Source: Opitutales bacterium (lineage in GTDB: Bacteria; Verrucomicrobiota; Verrucomicrobiia; Opitutales; Oceanipulchritudinaceae). From it: a DNA stretch of 36,602 nt. The DNA is taken from positions 1-36,602 of the forward strand of contig JAFIGG010000037.1 in assembly GCA_020831485.1 (NCBI GenBank), written 5' to 3'. The translations under genes and the position numbers were made by a program. The notes below the pieces were generated by a model. The model was not told the origin of the DNA. It saw only the letters and a list, made by a program, of their open reading frames with translations, and ran no database searches. Below are positions 1-8,800 of the stretch, one piece after another (position 1 is the stretch's first letter; each line of letters begins with the position of its first letter).

Positions 1-466
1 GCTGACCGCGACAAATGAGGGCCCAGGCGACCGATTGGTTGTCGTCCTCCCAAGCCAAAAGTGTGTTGGCAAAGGGTTTGGACAAAATATAGCGGAGTCG
101 ATCTTCGGACAAATAGGCCGCGCCGAATCGGGTTACCATCCAATCGGTGACTTGGTGAATCCAGGCTGAATCGCACAGCTCCATGAGTCCGTCACGATCG
201 TAAACCCGACGCTTTAGTGCTGTCATCGGAGCCTGCCGCTGCAGGTAGCGGCGTTTCTTGCTCAACTGGAGCCCGGGCAGTGGCAAACGCAGGCTGCGGG
301 CCATGTAAAAGAGCGAACGCGGGTCTTCCGGCTCAGCGGAATAAGGCAGATATCCATGAGCGTAAATTGGGTCGATGGAGTCGCCAGCTTCCAGTTCGCA
401 GAAATTCCCGTAGGCGAACCGGTAGTTCGCATAGTCGACGGAGTACTCGCGACTGAAATAGCGCAT
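1..466 (-). CDS. ATE-like (arginyl-/leucyl-tRNA-protein transferase-like) GNAT-fold protein, 3' part cut off
   Basis: Reading from an ATG at 466 toward position 1 gives 155 codons without a stop, so the C-terminus lies outside the window. The N-terminal half has the pattern YAHGYLPYS, then LFYMARSLRLPL, then LSKKRRYLQRQ. This resembles the 'G-(x)-YS … CRSLR(I/V)P … S.SQRR' core of ATE-family aminoacyl-tRNA-protein transferases, which attach an amino acid to protein N-termini and have a GNAT-like fold. The CxxC cysteines of classical ATE are not visible. The start lies 28 nt after the HAD phosphatase stop, so it probably ends the six-gene leftward unit. No Shine-Dalgarno sequence is evident. 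The family call rests on motif memory only; a plain GNAT acetyltransferase is the main alternative. Confidence 0.55.
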   Translation of the reverse strand, partial: MRYFSREYSVDYANYRFAYGNFCELEAGDSIDPIYAHGYLPYSAEPEDPRSLFYMARSLRLPLPGLQLSKKRRYLQRQAPMTALKRRVYDRDGLMELCDSAWIHQVTDWMVTRFGAAYLSEDRLRYILSKPFANTLLAWEDDNQSVAWALICRGQ

Positions 467-494
467 GATGCTCAGAGCGAAAACAAAGGCCGGC

Positions 495-1091
495 CTAAAT
501 CAAGGATGGAATCAGTACCGCATCCATGCCGGCACGTTTTGCGCCTTCGACGCCGAGCGGGCTGTCTTCGATGACCAGGCAGTCTGCGGGTTCAATGCCC
601 ATTTCTTCAGCTGCTTTGAGGAACAGGTCCGGGTGTGGTTTGGCGCGGGCCACATCGTCCGCGGTCACAACCACCGGAAACAGCTCAAGCACACCGATTC
701 TGCGCAGGGTGTCGATGACATCCGGGCGCGAGCCACCGGAGGCGACGCTCAGGGCTGCACCTTTGGCCAGGCATTCGCGGGCGAATTCAATGACGGGCTC
801 CAGCCCCACTATGTCATCGAGATTGTTGTGGAAATAATCCATTTTGGCCTCGATAACAGTTTCGGGTTTCATGGCCAGTTGGTGTTCCTCATTCCAGTGA
901 ACAATGGTCTGCGACATAGACATGCCTGCCACCTGAAGGAAGTTTTCACCCTTCAGCTGGAAGGGTGCACCGGCAGTTTTCAGTCCATAATTCCAGGCAT
1001 CCAAGTGCAGAGGCATGGAGTGGGCGAGGGTGCCATCGCAGTCGAAAATGTAGGCCTTGTAGAGGCGCTCGGGACGTGGGAATTCAAACAT
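495..1091 (-). CDS. HAD-superfamily hydrolase, beta-phosphoglucomutase/phosphatase-like
   Basis: This is a 198-aa cytosolic haloacid-dehalogenase-fold phosphohydrolase that would act on a small phosphorylated metabolite, possibly a sugar phosphate. All four HAD motifs are present, numbered from the ATG at 1091: FDCDGT with nucleophile D17 and acid/base D19; S118 in SVASGG; K151 in KPHPD; and the Mg-binding pair E175-D176 in IEDSPLG. The helical cap between motifs I and II starts HSMPLHLDAWN, typical of subfamily IA YqaB/beta-PGM-like enzymes. A TTG at 1121 in the same frame would add ten residues and overlap the upstream cyclophilin stop (TTGA). I prefer the ATG because the protein then begins in the usual way for the family. 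No sugar-phosphate genes lie nearby, so the substrate is unknown. Confidence 0.85.
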   Translation of the reverse strand: MFEFPRPERLYKAYIFDCDGTLAHSMPLHLDAWNYGLKTAGAPFQLKGENFLQVAGMSMSQTIVHWNEEHQLAMKPETVIEAKMDYFHNNLDDIVGLEPVIEFARECLAKGAALSVASGGSRPDVIDTLRRIGVLELFPVVVTADDVARAKPHPDLFLKAAEEMGIEPADCLVIEDSPLGVEGAKRAGMDAVLIPSLI

Positions 1092-1117
1092 GGCGGAATC
1101 GGTTTGTGGACGCTTCC

Positions 1118-2716
1118 TCAATCCTGTTCAAAGAAGTCCGGATCGGCATACCAGGATTCGCTGTCGCTGTCCCAACGAAATACAACCCATTCACCGGTGC
1201 TACCATCCCAGCGGTGGCTAAACCATTCCTCGGTCCGGGTGTCCCAGAAAAAGCGGTTATCCGGAGTGGATTCGACCACATGATAGACCCAGGCATCGTT
1301 TTCAATACTGTAAAGCCAGGGCCAGGGCGGACGAGCGGAGGTCAGGGTGGCGGCATTGGAGCCATAGAGCCATCCCAGGATGTTGTCCTTAATGTAAACT
1401 CGATTGGAACCAATGATGCTCTGGCCATCCGGTCTCAGACGGCTGATCCAGATATTGCCCAGGGATTCATGGTAGAGGTAAGGGGAATGGATATCAAAAA
1501 AGGTGCCCATCACGCTGTGCGTGTAGAGATTGCCGGGAAAGGCCTCAATGGAGGGGTCGACGTGGCGCCCGACTTCGGGATTGTAGGCGGCGAGGCTCCA
1601 GAAGAACTCGCGTTCCTGGCCTTGGTAGGAAGCCGTAACGATCAGCGTCGCAAAACCGGTGTCTTTGCGCTGAACACTGAGGATGCCGTCGTTGTCGATG
1701 CTGATGTCGAAGCTGTCGCGGTCCGGCTCGATTGGCTCCGGAGCATCTTCGTCGTCCTCATCCACCTCTTCCTCGAAAAACCTCCAGGAGAGGCTGATTC
1801 CGTCGGTGCTTCCTTCGCTGGCACTGAAGCGCTCAAACTTCACAAAACTGCGCTGCGGATCACTTAGGTAATACATGGGCGCGAAGAATGGGATATCGGT
1901 CCAGGATGGCTGTGAATTAGTGATGCTGCCAACGATGGCGCGACCCAGGTCTGTAAGCACTTCCAAATTGCCGGATACCAGCTCCCCAAAGGAGGCATAG
2001 GCTTCTCTCGGCAGTCCGGAGTTGCTCAGATTAATGAAAAACTGACTCGTTGCTGAATCCGGTTGGCCGGTGTTCGCCATGGCCAGGGTTCCTGCAATGT
2101 TGTCAAGGTTCGGCTCCGTGGGAATGTTTGTACGGCGAACGATTCCTTGCGGAAAGTTGTGATCTTTGAACTGATATCCGCCTGCTTGCAGAACATTTGG
2201 GTTGTTGACCCGGCGGTGGATGATCGTCCGGTCGAAGTCGCCGCGCTTCACATAGCTAAGAAAATTGGCGACCGTCATCGGTGAATCTTCTGCATGGAGC
2301 TCGAAAACGACTTCGTGGTCCTCCCAGACAAAAATGTCAGGATGTGCGTCAAGAATATGGTCGTAGCTTTGTCCTTCCACGGTCCGATAGGTCCATATGG
2401 ACTGTAGATTGGGCGACTCGGTGTTCTTGATCGGGTTTCCGCTAGCATCGCCAGTGACCGCCAGGTCGATCTGGCGTACCTGGTCCAGCACCGGCGAGGT
2501 GAATTCGATGGTCAATCGAGGTCCCGGTTCCGGATAAACCTGAAAGAAATCCTTGAGGTCGAATGTCCGCACTTCGTTAAACGCGAAGTTGGTGCGGTTG
2601 TTTTGGCCGGGACGAACGTCCGGCAAATTGGTGATCGTCAGCACTTCCCCGGCCACTGGAAGGGTCGGAAGGCATGCAACGATGGAAATAAGTGCGGTTT
2701 TGGCAAGCTTGCGCAT
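1118..2716 (-). CDS. Secreted cyclophilin-type peptidyl-prolyl isomerase with Trp/Tyr-rich C-terminal module
   Basis: This 532-aa protein starts with a Sec signal peptide (basic MRKLAK, hydrophobic core, cleavage near PVAGE, residues 1-23), so it acts outside the cytoplasm. A cyclophilin domain spans roughly residues 145-330. It shows VVFELHAEDSP, the HRRV active-site Arg region, LQAGG, GTLAMANT and SQFFINL, and ends with SFGELVSG. The usual PWLDG(R/K)H tryptophan loop is replaced, so activity may be altered. After it come an Ig-like stretch with an acidic loop (around 345-365) and a C-terminal 130 residues very rich in Trp and Tyr (for example WPWLYS, DAWVYH, FFWDTR, EWFSHRW, EWVVFRW), probably a cell-surface or binding module. 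A second, cytosolic cyclophilin heads the same gene run. It is preceded by the M32 peptidase, 44 nt upstream. Confidence 0.85.
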   Translation of the reverse strand: MRKLAKTALISIVACLPTLPVAGEVLTITNLPDVRPGQNNRTNFAFNEVRTFDLKDFFQVYPEPGPRLTIEFTSPVLDQVRQIDLAVTGDASGNPIKNTESPNLQSIWTYRTVEGQSYDHILDAHPDIFVWEDHEVVFELHAEDSPMTVANFLSYVKRGDFDRTIIHRRVNNPNVLQAGGYQFKDHNFPQGIVRRTNIPTEPNLDNIAGTLAMANTGQPDSATSQFFINLSNSGLPREAYASFGELVSGNLEVLTDLGRAIVGSITNSQPSWTDIPFFAPMYYLSDPQRSFVKFERFSASEGSTDGISLSWRFFEEEVDEDDEDAPEPIEPDRDSFDISIDNDGILSVQRKDTGFATLIVTASYQGQEREFFWSLAAYNPEVGRHVDPSIEAFPGNLYTHSVMGTFFDIHSPYLYHESLGNIWISRLRPDGQSIIGSNRVYIKDNILGWLYGSNAATLTSARPPWPWLYSIENDAWVYHVVESTPDNRFFWDTRTEEWFSHRWDGSTGEWVVFRWDSDSESWYADPDFFEQD

Positions 2717-2760
2717 AGGGCTGTGGTAAAATTGGAAAACGGTGGTTTTAAGCGGAATCC

Positions 2761-4260
2761 TTATGCCCTGTAAAGGGGCAAATACCGCTCCTGCAGGTAG
2801 CGGACAAGAAAGCGCGGTGAAAGTTCCTCGCCGGAAATTTTCTGCACGAGCTCAGGAGTGCTGTGCAGGCGACCTTTGTTATGAACCTTTTGGCGCAGCC
2901 ATTCCAGGATTGGCTTACAGTCGCCGGAGGCGAGTTGTTCGTCGAGTTTCGGCAATTCCGACCTCAGTTGATACCAGAGTTGTGCGGCGATCATATTCCC
3001 GGTGCAATAGCTGGGGAAATAGCCAAAGGCACCAGTTGCCCAGTGCACATCCTGCAGGCAGCCTTCGCTGTGGTTGGCGGGTTCGAAGCCCAGGAATTTT
3101 TTCGACGCCGCGTTCCAGGCTTCCGGCAGTTCACCGGCTTTGATTTCTCCGCTAAAAAGCTGTTTTTCGAGCTCGAAGCGCAGCATTATGTGCAGGTTGT
3201 AGGTCACTTCGTCTGCATCGACCCGGATCGGCGTCAGGGCGACCCGATTGACCGTCCGGTAAAGGGTGTCGCTGTCGACCGCACTGAGCTGTTTGCTGAA
3301 AAGTTCCCGGTAGCGTGGTTCCCAGTGCTTCCAAAAGGGACGGCTTCGGCCAATCTGGTTCTCCCACAGGCGGGCCTGGGACTCGTGCACGGCCATGCCA
3401 ACGGCCTGGGCCATGGGGGTGTCGAGCCAATCTTCGGGCAAGCCTTGTTCATAGAGTCCGTGCCCTGTTTCGTGCATCGCGCTGGAGAGGGAGTCGAGGG
3501 GGTTGTCAGGATCGAAGCGGGTGGTCATTCGGCAGTCCAGAGGGTGTCCGCTGCAAAAGGGGTGAACCGCTGTATCGATGCGGCCGCGATCGAAATTGAA
3601 GCCCATGGATTTTACCACTTCCCGCAAAAAGGTTTCCTGACTATCGACAGGGAATCCGCGAAAGGTGTCCTGTGGCAGTTCAACATCAGCCCCGGTGATG
3701 GTTTCGACGAGGGGTTTTAGCTCCTTTAACAGTGGAGTGAACAGGGACTGAATTCGATCTGCAGTCATGCCAGGGTCAAAGCGGTCGATCCAGTAATCGT
3801 AGGGATCCTCAGCTTCCAGATATTCGGCCTCCAGATGCGCAAAGGTCAGCTGGCTTTTCAAGTGAGGAAGAAATTCTTCAAAATCACCGGATTTCCGGGC
3901 AGTCACCCAAGCGTGGTAGCTGCGGCTTTGCGCTTCCTCACGACGGCGGACAAAGTCAGACGGAATTCGCGTTGCCCGGTCAAAATCCTTGCGGGCTTCG
4001 CGCACTACAACCTTCTGCTCCGCACTGAGGTATGAAGCGACTTCCCCGAGCACGTCCAGGCACTCACCAATTTTAGGATCCGAGGCAGCACGGTGGGTCG
4101 CCTCACCCAGAGCTGCCTGCTGTTGAGCCCGCAACTCCGCCGAACCTTTCGGCAGGTTGACCTGCTCGTCCCATCCAATCAATGACCCGATCGAGCCCAG
4201 TTGGGCTGTGCGCTTTTCCAATTCAATCAGGGTTTCCCATGCCTCTTGCCATTTCATCAT
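2761..4260 (-). CDS. Carboxypeptidase M32 (thermostable carboxypeptidase Taq type)
   Basis: This 499-aa zinc metallocarboxypeptidase removes C-terminal residues from peptides in the cytosol. Numbered from the ATG at 4260, the zinc-binding HETGH is at 263-267, and the downstream HESQAR motif supplies the third ligand, E293. IRVDADEVTYNLH near residue 350 is also typical of M32 enzymes. Length matches the roughly 500-aa family norm. An in-frame TTG at 4302 would add 14 residues. I reject it because the ATG pair at 4260/4257 gives the usual N-terminus (MMKWQEAWETL) and the normal length. It lies in the leftward run after the MenH-like gene. It is an intracellular peptide-turnover enzyme, and I see no functional link to its neighbours beyond shared transcription. 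Confidence 0.93.
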   Translation of the reverse strand: MMKWQEAWETLIELEKRTAQLGSIGSLIGWDEQVNLPKGSAELRAQQQAALGEATHRAASDPKIGECLDVLGEVASYLSAEQKVVVREARKDFDRATRIPSDFVRRREEAQSRSYHAWVTARKSGDFEEFLPHLKSQLTFAHLEAEYLEAEDPYDYWIDRFDPGMTADRIQSLFTPLLKELKPLVETITGADVELPQDTFRGFPVDSQETFLREVVKSMGFNFDRGRIDTAVHPFCSGHPLDCRMTTRFDPDNPLDSLSSAMHETGHGLYEQGLPEDWLDTPMAQAVGMAVHESQARLWENQIGRSRPFWKHWEPRYRELFSKQLSAVDSDTLYRTVNRVALTPIRVDADEVTYNLHIMLRFELEKQLFSGEIKAGELPEAWNAASKKFLGFEPANHSEGCLQDVHWATGAFGYFPSYCTGNMIAAQLWYQLRSELPKLDEQLASGDCKPILEWLRQKVHNKGRLHSTPELVQKISGEELSPRFLVRYLQERYLPLYRA

Positions 4261-4340
4261 ATCTATTCTGCTAATAGAGTCGTGTATACTGCCAATGTTC
4301 AATCATCGAATGTGTTCGGTCCTTTCGGCGAAAAGGACCG

Positions 4341-5183
4341 CTACCTGCGTTGGTCGAGCACCTGCGTGTTGATTAAAAATTCAAGTGGTCTTTCCATGTG
4401 CAGACAGTGGCCGCAGTTCGGCAGGGAAAGATGCAGGGCATTGGGCAGGGTTTTCTCCAGGCGGTTGGCATAGTCGACGTATGTTGCGTCGCGCTGGCCG
4501 GAGAGGATCAGGGTCGGCTGATGAATCTCAGCCAGTCGATCCCAAAGCACCGGCAGCAGCCCGGGCGAGAGGGACTGGATGGCATGTGCCAATCCGATTG
4601 GGGACTGGTGTCTGCGCCGTTGTTGCCAAAAATTTAGGGTCGCGGCAGGCATGCAGTCCTGTGCGGCGATGACGGGCTGTTGCTCCCAGGAGTTTGCGAA
4701 AGCCTCGAGCCCCTTGCTGAGAATGAGTTGTGCCCAGCCTGCGTCCCGCCTGCGGCGGTCTGCGCGGATGTTTGCCGACTCAATGCCGGCCGTGCCGCTG
4801 ATCAGGATCAGGCGCTCAAAGAGGTCCGGGTAGCGCAGGGCAGCGTACAAAGCGAGGCGGGCGCCCATGGAGTAGCCGACCAATACGCGTGGATGACCGG
4901 GAAAGGCCAGAGCCGCGCGGCGGAGTCCTTCCAGTTGCCAGTTCAGGCCGTAGACTTCGCCAACCGCTGGCGCACTGCTCGCTCCATGTCCGATCCAGTC
5001 GGTAGAGACCCAGTTGCGGTCGAAGTCGCCGTTTTCAGTGCGCAGGAAATCGCAATCTTCGCCGGATCCGGCAAAGCCATGGAGGTAAAAGTAGAGCGGA
5101 GCTCCGGGCGACAAATCCCGCCAGATTCGGCCTGCGAATTGCAGCCATCCCAGATTCACATGGAATGGACCGGCGGCTGGCAT
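4341..5183 (-). CDS. menH: MenH-like alpha/beta hydrolase (SHCHC synthase-like)
   Basis: This 280-aa alpha/beta-fold hydrolase has the triad S105 (GYSMGA), D232 (SGQRD) and H259 (NCGHCLHMERP). The oxyanion region is LHGFAGSGEDC at 34-44. The segment after the nucleophile strand (GTAGIE, then RADRRRRDAGW, then FANSWEQQPV) closely follows the corresponding part of E. coli MenH as I recall it, including the Arg-rich helix and the W.QQPV motif. MenH eliminates pyruvate from SEPHCHC in menaquinone biosynthesis, so a quinone role is the best inference. No other men gene is in this window, and a related esterase cannot be excluded. It starts 6 nt after the cytosolic cyclophilin stop and is followed by the M32 peptidase, so it is almost certainly cotranscribed with both. 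Confidence 0.75.
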   Translation of the reverse strand: MPAAGPFHVNLGWLQFAGRIWRDLSPGAPLYFYLHGFAGSGEDCDFLRTENGDFDRNWVSTDWIGHGASSAPAVGEVYGLNWQLEGLRRAALAFPGHPRVLVGYSMGARLALYAALRYPDLFERLILISGTAGIESANIRADRRRRDAGWAQLILSKGLEAFANSWEQQPVIAAQDCMPAATLNFWQQRRRHQSPIGLAHAIQSLSPGLLPVLWDRLAEIHQPTLILSGQRDATYVDYANRLEKTLPNALHLSLPNCGHCLHMERPLEFLINTQVLDQRR

Positions 5184-5189
5184 TGGGAA

Positions 5190-5675
5190 TCAGGCCTCGA
5201 TGCTGGCTTTGAGGATCTTCTGTTCCTCAACCGGTTTATCGCCGGCACCTACCTTGCATTGCTCGATCTTTTCGACGACGTCGTAGCCTTCGATCACTTC
5301 GCCGAAGATCGTGTGTCGGCCATCGAGCCAGGGAGTAAGCGCCGTGGTGATGAAGAACTGGCTGCCGTTGGTGTGCGGACCCGCGTTAGCCATGGCCAGC
5401 AATCCTTTTTTGTTGAAGCCCAGCTTCGAGTCGAATTCGTCTTCGAAAGGACGGCCCCAGAGGGATTCGCCGCCCCGGCCGGTGCCGGTCGGGTCTCCAC
5501 CCTGGATCATGAAGTCCTCAATGACCCGGTGGAAAATGATGCCGTTATAGTAGCCCTTTTCGATCAGGCCACGGAAGTTTTCCACTGTTTTCGGAGCCGA
5601 CTCCGGAAAAAGCCGGAATTTAATCTGGCCTTGATTGGTCTCGAAAACTGCACACACTGTTTCTGCGTTACTCAT
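5190..5675 (-). CDS. Cytosolic cyclophilin-type peptidyl-prolyl cis-trans isomerase
   Basis: This is a compact 161-aa single-domain cyclophilin with no signal peptide, so it is a cytosolic protein-folding isomerase. The family landmarks are complete: [19 protein letters not shown] with the catalytic Arg and Gln, [17 protein letters not shown], and [11 protein letters not shown] with the cyclosporin-site Trp and His. The C-terminal KPVEEQKI is typical of bacterial PpiB-type proteins. It is the first gene of the leftward unit and diverges from gltB. The start ATG at 5675 gives a normal length, and no strong Shine-Dalgarno sequence is visible. The same unit also encodes a secreted cyclophilin (1118-2716). 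Confidence 0.95.
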   Translation of the reverse strand: MSNAETVCAVFETNQGQIKFRLFPESAPKTVENFRGLIEKGYYNGIIFHRVIEDFMIQGGDPTGTGRGGESLWGRPFEDEFDSKLGFNKKGLLAMANAGPHTNGSQFFITTALTPWLDGRHTIFGEVIEGYDVVEKIEQCKVGAGDKPVEEQKILKASIEA

Positions 5676-5855
5676 AATAGGGTGTTCAAGTGGTCATCAT
5701 CGGATGGCAAAGTCAAGGGCGCAAATAGCTCTCCCCCTGCAATTCTGGCATAATATAAGCGTCGGATTCAGTGGAGTTAGCTTATTCTTGCAATGATTTT
5801 GCCTTTCTTCCTACTAGCCAGCTCTTTTATGTCTCATTCTGTCGAAAATAGAACC
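5676..5855. other. Divergent intergenic region between the cyclophilin unit and gltB
   Basis: This 180-bp spacer must hold the promoters for the leftward six-gene unit and for gltB. The only AT-rich core is around 5748-5758 (CATAATATAAG), which could contain a -10 box reading right. I found no convincing -35 at 16-18 bp from it. A leftward TTGACT is present without a good -10. If gltB used the upstream in-frame ATGs at 5793 or 5829, part of this region would be coding. Confidence 0.35.
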
Positions 5856-8800
5856 ATGTATAACCATTCCAAGCGTGCTCAGGGCCTCTATGACCCCTCT
5901 TTCGAACACGACGCCTGTGGCGTTGGTTTTATCGCCAACATTCACGGTAAAGCCAGTTACGAGATTCTGGACGGGGCCGTGACGGGGCTGAAAAATCTGG
6001 CCCACCGTGGGGCGATCGATGCGGACGCAGTGACGGGGGACGGCGCAGGTATCATGACTCAGATTCCATATGCCTTGATTCGTGACTTTTTGCAGGAGCA
6101 GGGCATCGCTGCGCCCAAGAATGAGGACTTGGCGGTGGGTATGTTCTTTATGCCTTTAAATCAGCCGGAGGCGCAGGAGAAGTGTAAATCTGCGGTTGAA
6201 GCGGCGGTGGCGGCCGAAGGCCTGCAATTTATCGCCTGGCGCCCGGTGCCTATCGACCACAGCTGCCTTGGACGGAAGGCAGAGAATACCCGCCCTGAAA
6301 TTTTACAGGCTATCATCGCCCGCGATGCGGAGATCACCGACGAGGCCTTCGCGCGGCGCCTTTTGCTGGTACAGAAAGTCTGCACCCGGCTCGCCGCCCA
6401 GGAAGTGCCGGACTTCTACGTGGTCAGTCTCTCGCACAAGACGGTGACCTACAAGGGCCTGCTGAACGCTCCCCAGGTGCGTAAGTTTTTTGTTGATTTC
6501 AAATCGAAGGATTACGTCACGGCCTTTGCCATTTTCCACCAGCGGTTCGCAACCAATACCTTCCCGGATTGGGCCAAGGCCCAGCCATTCCGTGTGCTCG
6601 CGCACAATGGTGAGATCAATACGATCCGCGGTAACCGCAACAACATGCACGCGCGTGAGGCTTCCAGTTCCTATGGGGTCTGGGGCGACCGCTACAAGGA
6701 CCTGATGCCAATGCTGCAGGAGGACATGTCGGACAGCGCCAGCTTCGACAATTGCCTGCAGTTGATGACCGTCGGTGGCCGATTCATTGCCGGAGGGGTA
6801 GAAATAATGCTGCCGGCAGCCTGGGAGCTGAAGCGCAACATCCCGCAGGAGCTGCGCGACTTCTACCGCTACCATGCCTTGATGATGGAACCCTGGGATG
6901 GCCCGGCCGCCATTGTCTACAGTGATGGCCGCTATGTTGGCGCTTCCCTCGATCGCAACGGCCTGAGACCTGCGCGCTATAAGGTCTACGAAGACGGCAC
7001 TGTGATTCTCGCCTCGGAAATCGGCTTGATTCCGCACAAGGGCAAAGTCCTGCAGACGGGACGGCTGGGACCGGCGAAAATGCTGCTGGTCGATATGCAG
7101 GAGCACAAACTTTACAACGACGAGCAGCTCAAGAGCCAGCTGTCGAAGGCTTTCGACTACGGCACCTGGTGCAAGGAATCGATCGTCAAGCTCGATGAGA
7201 TGGTGAAGAAGCCGGGACAGCGGAAAAAGGCGACAGTGTCCGGGAAGGCGTTGCCATCGCTGCGGGTAGCACATGGCTACGACCTGGATGAAGAGGAAGT
7301 GGTCCTGCGGCCAATGATCGAAAGTGGTAAAGAGCCGATTGCATCGATGGGCGACGATACGCCTTTGGCGGTGTTCTCACGCCGCCCGCGCCTGATCTAC
7401 AGCTATTTTAAGCAGCTCTTCGCACAGGTGACTAATCCGGCGATCGATTCGCTGCGCGAGCGCTCAGTGATGTCTCTGAAGGGTTTCATCGGCGGGCGTC
7501 TGGGGCTGTTCAATAACCTGGTTCCGGACCAGCAATACGTCGAGATGGACTCGCCGATTTTGCTCGATGAGGAATACGATGCCCTGCTGAAGGTGGAATT
7601 TCTCAAGAAGCGCACATTGAAGCTGGATACGGTTTTTCCCGTGAAGGAAGGCCCGGTCGGGCTTGAGAAAGCGCTTTTGCAGCTGCGCGAAACCGTGCGC
7701 AAAAAGGTCAAGGACCGCTCCAATCGCCTGATCGTTCTGTCCGACCGCAAAACCGATGCCGCACACGCTCCAATTCCGATGCTGTTGGCCGTCGGCGCCG
7801 TTCACTCGGAGTTGGTCGAGCGGGGCCAGCGCATTCACTGCGACATCCTCTGTGAAAGCGCCGAGGTGCGGGATGTTCACCAGGTGGTGTGCACGCTCGG
7901 CTTTGGAGCCAATGCGATCTATCCATACTTTGTCCTGGACCTGATCCGTTCGTTTGTCGCGGAAGCGGCGGACAAGGGTGAAGAAGGCAAAGCGCCCTTG
8001 TCTCTGGAGGCCGCTTTGGGGAACTACCGCAAGGCCATCGACGCGGGTATTCTCAAGGTGATGTCCAAGATGGGCATCAGCACGCTTTTCAGCTATCAGG
8101 GTGCCCGCATCTTTGAGGCTCTGGGTATCGATAATCGGGTGATGGACGAGTGCTTCCCGGGCACGCCTTCGCCGATCAGCGGCATGAGCTATGTGGATCT
8201 GGCAGAGGAGACTTTGCGCCGCCATAGCGAGGCTTATCCCGAATCGGGTTTTCCCGAACTCTGGCACGAGGGTAATCTGGTGGTGAATAAAAAGGGTGGG
8301 GAGTACCACGCCTGGAGTTCGAAGGTGGTTTCAGGTATGAATTCTTTTATCCGCAAAGGCGGCGACTACAAAGCCTATCAACCTTATCGCGATGCCAGTG
8401 ATACCCATTTGCCGGTGACCATTAAGGATTTGATGCGGCTGGATTTCAAAAAGGGTGTCAGCGTGCCTTTGGATGAGGTCGAGCCGATTGAAGATATTCG
8501 CCGCCGTTTCACCACCGCCGGCATGTCTTTGGGGGCCATTTCTCCGGAAATGCACGAGACTCTGGCCATTGCTATGAACCGGATCGGCGGGAAGTCGAAT
8601 TCCGGGGAGGGTGGCGAGGATCCAAAGCGTTTTCGTCCTTACGAAAATGGCGACAACGCCAACAGTGCGATCAAACAGGTTGCCAGCGGCCGCTTCGGTG
8701 TAACCGCGGAATACCTTGCGAATTCCAGAGAGATCGAAATCAAGGTCGCCCAAGGTGCAAAGCCCGGAGAGGGCGGGCAGCTGATGGGCTGGAAAGTCAG

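Noticed and set aside
965-1867. A 300-codon plus-strand frame opposite the HAD and secreted cyclophilin genes
   Set aside because: It spans the junction of two real genes on the other strand and has no family features.
2863-3720. A 285-codon plus-strand frame opposite the M32 peptidase
   Set aside because: It is antisense to a gene with HExxH and family-wide similarity, and shows no domain or ribosome-binding site of its own.
4680-5753. A 357-codon plus-strand frame over menH and the cyclophilin
   Set aside because: It crosses two well-supported minus-strand genes and their junction, so it is a shadow frame.
5745-5760. A TGGC-containing element before gltB as a sigma-54 promoter
   Set aside because: The GC doublet of the -12 element is missing at the required spacing, so it does not fit the TGGCAC-N5-TTGC pattern.
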